5,406 nucleotides of DNA from Cytophagales bacterium (GTDB taxonomy: Bacteria; Bacteroidota; Bacteroidia; Cytophagales; Cyclobacteriaceae). The stretch spans positions 1-5,406 of the forward strand of contig DNZD01000386.1 in assembly GCA_003504855.1 (NCBI GenBank). Reading direction: 5' to 3'. The notes beneath the pieces were generated by a model. The model was not told the DNA's origin. It did no database searches and saw nothing but the letters and a program-made list of their open reading frames with translations. A program made the translations under genes and the position numbers. Shown here one piece after another: positions 1-5,406 of this stretch (positions are counted from its first letter, which is position 1; each line of letters opens with the position of its first letter).

Positions 1-867
1 GCTCTCCGGATGAAAGGGGCGGTGTTGAAGGGCTTTACTTAGATCTTTCCAGGCAGCAATAACTTCCTGGGTAGCCTTACTAAAATAGGCGCTGCTGAAT
101 TTCTCCCAGATATAATCCCCGGCAACTTCTGAGGGATGAATCATATCACTGGTATAAAACCGGTAATCGCGCAGGTCATCCATCATAATCTCGAAGGCTG
201 GAAAATAACTCACCGATTCCACTTCATGGCTGAGTTGATGGCATGCCATCCGCAGTACGCTCTTGCTAACACTGTTGCGTTCCAGGGTGCTCTTCACATG
301 TCGCACCGGACTTACCGTTAGAATTATACGGTTCACTCCGCGTTCTTTCAGCAGGTTCTTCACCCGAATAAAATCAGATACAATTTCGTCCACCTGCAGC
401 AGCCTTTGGCGAAAATGGGAGGCGGGTAGCTTATGACAGTTGGCAACAATTTGCCCGGTCTGTTCTGATTCAAAAACCCAGGCCGTGCCATACGTCAGGA
501 TCACCGTGCTGGCTGGTGTCAGGTACCTCACGGTGTCTGTCATGGCGGCGTTGAGCGCTTTGATCGCCATTTCCTTATCCAATCCGCTGAATCGACTGTG
601 GAAGTCGGGATGCACCCAGCGCTCACCACTCTGTTGCCAGGCAAATGCATCGGGACCAGGTTGCCCAAGACAATAGGTTAAGAGCCGGTGAATGGAGATT
701 GGGTTGTAAACCGTACCCAATGGGTTGGGCGCGACCCGAAACTTGTTGGCCAGCAACTTTAGTCCGACCGTGTCGGAAAAACAGGAGCCCAGCGTGACAA
801 TGCCTGACCGGTGGTCCAAAGAAAATGGGGCCGGTTCTATGGGTACTTCAGTGCGGAAACTGGACAT
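1..867 (-). CDS. GSCFA-domain protein (SGNH-hydrolase-like), C-terminus cut off by window edge
   Basis: Reading the minus strand from the ATG at 867-865 gives 289 codons with no stop before the window edge. The N-terminus (MSSFRTEVPIEPAPF) followed by LGSCFSDTVG at residues 26-35 is the hallmark of the GSCFA family, common in Bacteroidota. The fold looks SGNH-like. Ser28 in GSCFS sits where the block I serine would be, TYGTAW (125-130) is a central block, and DMIHPSEVAGDYIW (241-254) carries a DxxH pair, Asp241 and His244, as in block V. Ser28, Asp241 and His244 are therefore a candidate catalytic triad, suggesting an esterase or acyltransferase; the substrate is unknown. There is no signal peptide or membrane segment, so it is probably cytoplasmic. 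Family members usually run a little over 300 residues (from memory), so perhaps 20-50 residues are missing. An in-frame ATG seven codons upstream (888-886) is less likely, because FRTEV normally lies at the very start and a promoter box covers the intervening bases. The gene is divergent from anmK. The family call is firm; the enzymatic role is inference. Confidence 0.92.
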   Translation of the reverse strand, partial: MSSFRTEVPIEPAPFSLDHRSGIVTLGSCFSDTVGLKLLANKFRVAPNPLGTVYNPISIHRLLTYCLGQPGPDAFAWQQSGERWVHPDFHSRFSGLDKEMAIKALNAAMTDTVRYLTPASTVILTYGTAWVFESEQTGQIVANCHKLPASHFRQRLLQVDEIVSDFIRVKNLLKERGVNRIILTVSPVRHVKSTLERNSVSKSVLRMACHQLSHEVESVSYFPAFEIMMDDLRDYRFYTSDMIHPSEVAGDYIWEKFSSAYFSKATQEVIAAWKDLSKALQHRPFHPES

Positions 868-872
868 GGCAA

Positions 873-902
873 CAAAGGTAATGTTCATCCGTGCCCTTGC
901 AA
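873..902 (-). promoter_or_regulatory. Bacteroidota-type promoter of the GSCFA gene
   Basis: On the minus strand, TACCTTTG (complement of 873-880) matches the Bacteroidota -7 consensus TAnnTTTG exactly. It is preceded by TTG (complement of 900-902) with a 19-bp spacer, matching the -33 element and the usual 19-21 bp spacing. The -7 box ends only five bases before the ATG at 867, so transcription would begin at or next to the start codon and the mRNA would be essentially leaderless. No Shine-Dalgarno sequence is visible, which agrees with this. Confidence 0.65.
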
Positions 903-912
903 CCAGGCCGGG

Positions 913-963
913 CCAACCTGCAGGTGGGTTGGATCGGATTAATGACCAACCGTTTTAGAACGG
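913..963. repeat. Overlapping inverted repeats in the divergent intergenic region
   Basis: CCAACC (913-918), GGTTGG (927-932) and CCAACC (946-951) alternate, so the central GGTTGG can pair with either flank. The downstream pairing extends to eight base pairs across one bulged A (GGTTGG-a-TC with GACCAACC). Inside the first pair lies the perfect 10-bp palindrome ACCTGCAGGT (916-925). A third element, CCGTT-TTAG-AACGG (950-963), overlaps the last copy and is followed by T-rich sequence. These could be operator sites for a regulator acting on both divergent genes, or mutually exclusive RNA hairpins if a transcript starts upstream of them. Only the symmetry is seen; the function is inferred. Confidence 0.4.
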
Positions 964-984
964 GTCTGTTTATTTTTACTTTTA
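953..984 (+). promoter_or_regulatory. Weak candidate promoter for anmK
   Basis: TTTT (953-956), a 20-bp spacer and TACTTTTA (977-984) resemble the Bacteroidota -33/-7 pair, with the final G of each box replaced. The overlapping TATTTTTA (971-978) is a second possible -7 box. The predicted transcript would start near 989-990, which coincides with an in-frame ATG at 990 and lies about 30 bases upstream of the preferred anmK start at 1020. The match is imperfect, so this is only a suggestion. Confidence 0.28.
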
Positions 985-1019
985 GCATCATGAACAGGAA
1001 CCTGTCGAAAGTGGTGCGC

Positions 1020-2183
1020 ATGTCCGGCAAAAAGACCCGGATCATTGTCGGCCTCATGTCTGGCACTTCGATGGATGGCCTGGATGTTGCCTTGTGTGCC
1101 GTTTCCGGTGCAGGACTCAAAACGAAAATCAAACTGCTTCAGTTTGTAACGGTGCCTTATTCGCCCGAAACCAGGTCGGCCCTGGTGACGGTATTTGCCA
1201 AACGGCAGGTTGATTTTGAGCAACTGTGTTTACTGAATCCGCGTCTCGCCCGGTTGCATGCTGAGATTATATTGTCTTGCCTGAAAAAATGGAAGGTGCC
1301 TGCCACCAGGGTTGATTTGATCGCGTCCCACGGGCAGACGGTATTTCATGCTCCAGCATTTCAACACCCTGAGGTGCCCGGCAATGCAACATTGCAGATT
1401 GGAGATGGAGATCATCTGGCTGTAGCCACTGGAATAATTACGATAAGCGATTTCAGGCAAAAGCACATTGCCAAAGGAGGAGAGGGAGCGCCGTTGGCCG
1501 TGTATGGTGATTACCTGTTGCTTACACATCCGCGCGAGAACCGCATCCTGTTGAATGTCGGTGGAATCGGGAACTTCACTTTTCTGCCCGCAGGCCGTGA
1601 TGCCAGTAAGGTCTTCGTTACAGATACCGGCCCAGGCAACACGTTGCTTGACCAAATGGTACGAAAGCAAATGCCGGGAATGTACTTTGATCGGGATTCC
1701 GCCATCTCCCGCAAAGGGACCATTCATGGTGGACTGTTGCAGGCGTTGAAGTCACATTCCTTTTTTCAGTTGCCGCTGCCGCGAACGACCGGACCTGAAT
1801 TGTTCAACCTGGAGTATGTGCAAGCAGCACAGCAGAAGTCTGGCACCAGCGACCTGCCATTTGCCGACGTGATGTCGACCCTTACCCGTTTTACATCCGA
1901 GACCATCGCTGATGCAATCCGCAAGGTAGTGGGGAAAAGAAAGTTTGAAATCTACGTGAGTGGAGGCGGGCGCCATAATCCTTTGATGGTGGAACAGATT
2001 CAGTTCTTACTCAACGGGCCCGCTATCAGATCAACCGATGAACTTGGGATACCCGGTGATGCCAAAGAAGCTATGTTGTTTGCCGTACTGGCGAACGAGA
2101 CGATTGCCGGCAAGGCAATTCCTTTTGGCAAGCGATCTGGTATTCCAGGTGTTACCATGGGGAAGATTTCCTTTCCGGAATAA
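1020..2183 (+). CDS. anmK: Anhydro-N-acetylmuramic acid kinase
   Basis: AnmK hydrolyses the 1,6-anhydro ring of anhydro-MurNAc and phosphorylates it with ATP, giving MurNAc-6-phosphate in the cytoplasm, a step of peptidoglycan recycling. The 387-residue product carries the family signatures in order: GLMSGTSMDG (11-20, phosphate binding), HGQT (104-107), LQIGDGDHLA (125-134), SDFRQKHIAKGGEGAPL (143-159), LNVGGIGN (178-185), TDTGPGN (201-207), SGGGRHNP (314-321) and the C-terminal KEAMLFAVLANE (349-360). Asp202 in TDTGPGN corresponds to the catalytic aspartate Asp182 of the E. coli enzyme. The length compares with 369 residues in E. coli. I chose the ATG at 1020 because it lies ten residues before the first motif; ATG 990 would add ten residues, and a GTG at 891 gives a non-homologous extension. 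No Shine-Dalgarno is seen at either ATG. The downstream symporter starts 30 bp after the TAA, suggesting an operon. All key motifs look intact. Confidence 0.96.
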   Translation: MSGKKTRIIVGLMSGTSMDGLDVALCAVSGAGLKTKIKLLQFVTVPYSPETRSALVTVFAKRQVDFEQLCLLNPRLARLHAEIILSCLKKWKVPATRVDLIASHGQTVFHAPAFQHPEVPGNATLQIGDGDHLAVATGIITISDFRQKHIAKGGEGAPLAVYGDYLLLTHPRENRILLNVGGIGNFTFLPAGRDASKVFVTDTGPGNTLLDQMVRKQMPGMYFDRDSAISRKGTIHGGLLQALKSHSFFQLPLPRTTGPELFNLEYVQAAQQKSGTSDLPFADVMSTLTRFTSETIADAIRKVVGKRKFEIYVSGGGRHNPLMVEQIQFLLNGPAIRSTDELGIPGDAKEAMLFAVLANETIAGKAIPFGKRSGIPGVTMGKISFPE

Positions 2184-2213
2184 TCATAGTGTAACTGAAC
2201 CAAACCAACGCGC

Positions 2214-3689
2214 ATGTCGCCAACCCTTCTCTTTTCAGTGATCATCGGATACTTTGTGCTGCTGATGGCGGTAGCCTGGGCAACCAGCAAAGGCGCAAAC
2301 AACGAGTCATTCTTTATTGGCAACCGCAACAGCAGTTGGATGCTGGTGGCATTTGGTATGATCGGCACCACGCTCAGCGGTGTCACATTCGTGTCAGTGC
2401 CCGGCGCCGTAGGGCAACAGGGATTCATTTATGCACAGATCATACTCGGTAACTTCATTGGCTTTATTCTCATTGCCTACCTGCTGTTGCCGTTGTACTA
2501 TAAACTCAATCTCACGTCAATCTACACCTACCTGCAGGTGAGATTGGGCTTTCAGTCCTATAAGACAGGTGCTTCGTTCTTCATCTTGTCCAGAACCCTG
2601 GGTGCAACTGCCAGGTTGTTCCTGGTAGTACGGATTCTTCATGATGGAATACTCCAGAGCTTTGGATTGCCGTTCTGGGTGACAACTTTGATTATCCTGG
2701 GGATGATCCTCGTTTACACGTTCGAGGGAGGTGTCAAGACAATTGTCTGGACAGATACCCTGCAAACGTCATTTATTGTAGGCGGGCTGATCATCACCAT
2801 CGGATATTTGTTGAATTCCCTCGACTTGAATGTGTTCTCAGGCTTTCAGGCCATGGAGGCAAAAGGATATACCCGGTTCTTTGATTATGAGGTGTCCAGC
2901 AATTCCTTTTTTGTAAAGCAAATTCTGGCAGGAACGCTGATCATGATCACCATGGTCGGGATGGACCAGGAGATGATGCAGAAGAACATCAGTGTTAAGA
3001 CCCTGGCCGACTCCCGAAAGAACATGCTGACCTTTTCGGTAATTTTTGTGGTCGGTAATATGCTATCCTTATTTCTTGGCGGTTTGTTGCATGTTTATGC
3101 TGCGGATCAGGGGATCACCGCCGTGGGTGACCACCTCTTTCCTGCTGTTGCCCTGAATTACCTGCCTCCAGCGCTTTCCATTGTGTTTATTATCGCACTG
3201 ATCTCCGCGCTCTTCCCCAGTGCCGACGGTGCCATTACAGCACTTACTTCATCCACCTGCATCGACATTATTGGTATTAACCGTCGCAAGGACTGGAATG
3301 AAGCGAGACGCATGCGTGTCCGAAAAGGGGTGCACCTGTTTTTTGCTGCATTGTTTTTTGTATTCGTCATGTTTTTCCGCTGGAGGGATGACCCGAGTAT
3401 GATCTCGGTGATCCTGAAAGCCGCCGGATACACCTATGGGCCGTTGCTGGGGTTATTTGCCTTTGGCATGATCACCCGTCGTCAGGTGCGCGACCACCTG
3501 GTGGTTTATGTCACCATCGCATCGCCATTGGTCTGTCTGTTGCTGGATTACTACCAGGAATATCTGTTTGAAACATACCGCATAGGACTTGAACTGGTAT
3601 TTTTCAATGGCCTGGCCACCTTCATCGGATTGTGGTTGATTTCATTGCCTGAAAGTTCACAGTCCTCAGAGTTGGTAGAGAACCATTGA
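2214..3689 (+). CDS. Sodium:solute symporter (SSS/SLC5 family)
   Basis: This 491-residue protein is a polytopic inner-membrane carrier, with about 13 hydrophobic helices countable by eye (roughly 5-23, 44-64, 72-96, 121-141, 152-171, 186-203, 236-250, 270-293, 318-345, 372-388, 405-423, 429-445, 461-478), the number expected for the sodium:solute symporter family. Family signatures include the glycine/serine-rich helix GMIGTTLSGVTFVSVPG (48-64), FEGGVKTIVWTDTLQ (170-184), GMDQEMMQKNIS (249-260) and SALFPSADGAITALTSS (331-347), the region that helps form the sodium site in relatives. Such carriers couple Na+ entry to uptake of sugars, amino acids or sialic acid; the substrate cannot be read from sequence. 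Its position 30 bp behind anmK and ahead of a NagB-like gene suggests an amino sugar or muropeptide-derived sugar, but this is inference. The ATG at 2214 places the first helix at once after the start. No Shine-Dalgarno is visible. A dyad follows directly after the stop. Confidence 0.93.
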   Translation: MSPTLLFSVIIGYFVLLMAVAWATSKGANNESFFIGNRNSSWMLVAFGMIGTTLSGVTFVSVPGAVGQQGFIYAQIILGNFIGFILIAYLLLPLYYKLNLTSIYTYLQVRLGFQSYKTGASFFILSRTLGATARLFLVVRILHDGILQSFGLPFWVTTLIILGMILVYTFEGGVKTIVWTDTLQTSFIVGGLIITIGYLLNSLDLNVFSGFQAMEAKGYTRFFDYEVSSNSFFVKQILAGTLIMITMVGMDQEMMQKNISVKTLADSRKNMLTFSVIFVVGNMLSLFLGGLLHVYAADQGITAVGDHLFPAVALNYLPPALSIVFIIALISALFPSADGAITALTSSTCIDIIGINRRKDWNEARRMRVRKGVHLFFAALFFVFVMFFRWRDDPSMISVILKAAGYTYGPLLGLFAFGMITRRQVRDHLVVYVTIASPLVCLLLDYYQEYLFETYRIGLELVFFNGLATFIGLWLISLPESSQSSELVENH

Positions 3690-3707
3690 TGGCTTGTTAT
3701 CAAGCCA
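3690..3707 (+). terminator. Perfect 7-bp dyad after the symporter stop: weak terminator or operator
   Basis: TGGCTTG (3690-3696) and CAAGCCA (3701-3707) are perfect reverse complements separated by TTAT, beginning at the base after the symporter TGA. As RNA this is a compact hairpin that could end the anmK-symporter transcript. However, it is followed by GCCATAAATATTT rather than a clean U-run, so intrinsic termination is doubtful. As DNA it is an 18-bp palindrome lying just upstream of, and partly overlapping, the likely promoter of the next gene, so an operator is equally possible. Confidence 0.4.
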
Positions 3708-3727
3708 GCCATAAATATTTACGTTTG
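3694..3727 (+). promoter_or_regulatory. Candidate promoter of the NagB-like/PIG-L gene
   Basis: TACGTTTG at 3720-3727 matches the Bacteroidota -7 box TAnnTTTG exactly and lies 33 bp upstream of the ATG at 3761. The nearest TTG for a -33 element is at 3694-3696, giving a 23-bp spacer, longer than the usual 19-21, so the -33 part is weak. Transcription would start around 3731-3734, leaving a leader of about 27-30 bases. If real, the gene can be expressed separately from anmK and the symporter. Confidence 0.45.
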
Positions 3728-3729
3728 AA

Positions 3730-3745
3730 ATTGTAGTATTGTAGT
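3730..3745 (+). repeat. Tandem 8-bp direct repeat in the leader
   Basis: ATTGTAGT occurs twice head to tail (3730-3737 and 3738-3745), just downstream of the candidate -7 box and 15 bp before the ATG. Two exact copies may be coincidence in AT-rich sequence, or could be protein half-sites or a slippage-prone unit. No function can be assigned. Confidence 0.6.
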
Positions 3746-3760
3746 TCTATTAGTCAAAAT

Positions 3761-5406
3761 ATGGTCACGTCCTCGACAAGCGAAAAAATCCCAACCCGGA
3801 TTTTTCAAAATTCTGAAGAAGCTTCTGTTTTTGTAGCCTGGGAGATTGCTACCCTGATTCGTCAGCGGCAAAAGGAGAATAAACACTGTGTGCTGGGGTT
3901 GGCTACAGGATCTACACCCACGCGGGTCTATGCCGAACTCGTAAAAATGCATCAGCAGGGACTGAGTTTTCAAAATGTCATCACATTCAACCTGGATGAG
4001 TATTATCCCATGCAAAAGAACTCCTTGCAGAGTTATGTACGTTTCATGCATGAGCATCTGTTTGACCACATCGACATCCTCAGAAAGAACATCCATATTC
4101 CTGACGGAACATTGCCCAAGGACCGGGTAGCGGCCTTCTGCAAGTCATATGAAAAGAAAATTGAAGACCTGGGTGGCATTGATATACAAGTATTGGGAAT
4201 TGGTCGTACGGGACACATCGGCTTTAACGAACCGGGCTCTTCCGAGCGCACCCTTACCCGGATGATCACCCTGGATCAGGTGACCCGTATCGATGCGGCC
4301 AGCGACTTCTTCGGGGAAGAAAACGTTCCCCGCAAGGCAATTACCATGGGCGTGGGTACTATCCTCAAGACCAAGCGCACCATCATGATGGCCTGGGGTG
4401 AGGGCAAGGCGCCCATCATCCAGAAGGCCGTTGAGGGACCGATCACTGACCAGGTGCCATCCACCTTTCTGCAGAAGCACCCGAACGCACTGGTGGTGTT
4501 GGATGAAGCCGCTTCCTCAAACCTCACCCGGGTCAAAACGCCATGGCTGCTTGATAGCTGTGTCTGGGATGAGCGTCTCACCCGCAAGGCCGTTGTGTGG
4601 CTCTGTCAGGCCGTCAAGAAGCCTATACTGAAGCTGACGAACTATGATTACATGGAGCATGGTATGGGCGACCTGGTAACTGAACATGGATCAGCCTATC
4701 AGGTAAATATCAAGGTCTTCAACCAGTTACAGCATACCATTACCGGATGGCCAGGCGGAAAACCCAAGGCAGATGATAGCAACCGCCCTGAACGCGCGAA
4801 GCCTTTCCCCAAGCGGGTATTGATTTTCAGCCCGCATCCGGATGATGACGTTATTTCAATGGGAGGGACCTTTATCCGCCTGGTAGATCAGGGTCATGAT
4901 GTCCACGTGGCGTATCAGACTTCCGGAAATATCGCGGTGTTCGACGATGACGCCGTACGCTTTGCGGATTTTGTGCGCGATTTCAATTCGGCCTTTGGGC
5001 TGAACAAAGCAGATGGTCAGAAATTCTACAAGAAGATTCTCACCTCCATCCGCGACAAGAAACCGGGTGAAGTAGATATTCCGGAGGTGATGACGATAAA
5101 AGGCTTGATCCGTCGGGGTGAAGCCAAAGCCGGATGTCGTTATACAGGCATTCCGGATTCCAAAGCCCATTTCCTGGACATGCCGTTTTATGAAACCGGC
5201 ACTGTTAAGAAGAAACCTATTGGTGAAGAAGACATTCAGATCATCGTTGACCTGATAGAGAAGCTCAAGCCGCACCAGATTTACGCGGCGGGAGATCTGT
5301 CAGATCCCCACGGTACCCACCGGGTTTGCCTGGCTGCCATTTTCGAAGCACTGCGCCGGTTGAAACGCAAGCCTTACATGAAAGACTGCTTTGTTTGGTT
5401 GTACCG
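3761..5406 (+). CDS. Glucosamine-6-phosphate deaminase-like protein fused to PIG-L/LmbE deacetylase domain, 3' end cut off
   Basis: The frame is open from the ATG at 3761 to the window edge (548 complete codons). Residues about 12-285 form a NagB-like domain, the family that converts glucosamine-6-phosphate to fructose-6-phosphate and ammonia: GLATGSTPTRVY (46-57), ITFNLDEYYP (74-83), LGIGRTGHIGFNEPGSS (145-161) and AITMGVGTIL (193-202). Against E. coli NagB, Asp72, His143 and Glu148 are kept as Asp79, His152 and Glu157, but Asp141 is Thr150 and phosphate-binding Arg172 is not conserved; Lys208 is kept as Lys216. A linker rich in Pro and charged residues (331-350) leads to a PIG-L/LmbE domain with SPHPDDD (357-363) and DPHGTH (515-520), so His359, Asp362 and His520 are likely zinc ligands, typical of N-deacetylases of amino sugars. 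The same architecture is known in Bacteroidota (for example the Bacteroides thetaiotaomicron protein BT_0258, about 660 residues), so roughly 110 residues are missing. No upstream in-frame start exists before a TAG at 3734. It is probably cytoplasmic. Architecture is sure; catalytic activity of the first domain is not. Confidence 0.93.
   Translation, partial: MVTSSTSEKIPTRIFQNSEEASVFVAWEIATLIRQRQKENKHCVLGLATGSTPTRVYAELVKMHQQGLSFQNVITFNLDEYYPMQKNSLQSYVRFMHEHLFDHIDILRKNIHIPDGTLPKDRVAAFCKSYEKKIEDLGGIDIQVLGIGRTGHIGFNEPGSSERTLTRMITLDQVTRIDAASDFFGEENVPRKAITMGVGTILKTKRTIMMAWGEGKAPIIQKAVEGPITDQVPSTFLQKHPNALVVLDEAASSNLTRVKTPWLLDSCVWDERLTRKAVVWLCQAVKKPILKLTNYDYMEHGMGDLVTEHGSAYQVNIKVFNQLQHTITGWPGGKPKADDSNRPERAKPFPKRVLIFSPHPDDDVISMGGTFIRLVDQGHDVHVAYQTSGNIAVFDDDAVRFADFVRDFNSAFGLNKADGQKFYKKILTSIRDKKPGEVDIPEVMTIKGLIRRGEAKAGCRYTGIPDSKAHFLDMPFYETGTVKKKPIGEEDIQIIVDLIEKLKPHQIYAAGDLSDPHGTHRVCLAAIFEALRRLKRKPYMKDCFVWLY

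Noticed and set aside
440..958. Plus-strand open frames at 440-676 and 725-958
   Set aside because: They lie opposite the GSCFA gene, whose minus-strand reading gives strong family motifs; the plus-strand translations have none.
950..984. CCGTT-TTAG-AACGG hairpin followed by T-rich sequence as a plus-strand terminator
   Set aside because: The stem is only five pairs, the T-tract is interrupted, and no plus-strand gene ends upstream of it.
891..1019. In-frame extension of anmK to a GTG start at 891
   Set aside because: The extra 43 residues show no AnmK homology and would cover the divergent promoter region. The kinase motif GLMSGTS begins soon after the ATG at 1020, as in other family members.
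1230..1727. 165-codon open frame on the minus strand inside anmK
   Set aside because: It is antisense to a clearly coding, motif-rich gene, has no recognisable domain and no promoter or ribosome site; it is a shadow of codon bias.
4856..5275. 139-codon open frame on the minus strand under the PIG-L domain
   Set aside because: It is antisense to the conserved deacetylase domain and its translation resembles no family; treated as a shadow.
1..5406. A novel defence, mobile or RNA system
   Set aside because: No transposase, integrase, toxin, nuclease, repeat-spacer array, tRNA or structured RNA was recognised; essentially all of the window is filled by four metabolic genes.

Overview
The window most likely comes from a member of the Bacteroidota with moderate GC content (about half, judged by eye). 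Three things point there. The genes lack clear Shine-Dalgarno sequences. At least two upstream regions carry an exact match to the Bacteroidota -7 promoter box (TAnnTTTG). The gene families present, a GSCFA-domain protein and a glucosamine-6-phosphate deaminase-like/PIG-L fusion, are typical of that phylum. I cannot name a genus.

Layout: (1) bases 1-867, minus strand, are the N-terminal 289 residues of a GSCFA-domain protein, a cytoplasmic SGNH-hydrolase-like enzyme whose C-terminus lies outside the window. (2) Bases 868-1019 are a divergent intergenic region with a good promoter for the GSCFA gene, a weak one for the gene on the other side, and several overlapping inverted repeats. (3) Bases 1020-2183, plus strand, encode anhydro-N-acetylmuramic acid kinase (anmK). 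(4) Bases 2214-3689, plus strand, encode a sodium:solute symporter 30 bp downstream, probably in the same operon. (5) Bases 3690-3760 hold a perfect 7-bp-stem dyad, an exact -7 box and a tandem 8-bp repeat. (6) Bases 3761 to the window end, plus strand, are the first 548 codons of a two-domain protein: an N-terminal NagB-like domain and a C-terminal PIG-L/LmbE deacetylase domain.

The plus-strand genes fit a single theme: uptake and cytoplasmic salvage of cell-wall amino sugars. AnmK makes MurNAc-6-phosphate from 1,6-anhydro-MurNAc. The symporter may bring in a sugar or muropeptide-derived substrate. The NagB/PIG-L protein would work on downstream amino-sugar phosphates. The etherase MurQ and the deacetylase NagA, which would normally link these steps, are not in the window. 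The GSCFA protein could be an esterase or acyltransferase on a related glycan, but that is inference from position only.

No mobile element, CRISPR array, RNA gene or defence system is visible. This is an ordinary metabolic region. The points most worth a second look are the replaced catalytic and phosphate-binding residues in the NagB-like domain, its fusion to a deacetylase, the apparently leaderless GSCFA transcript, and the compact palindromes in the two promoter regions.
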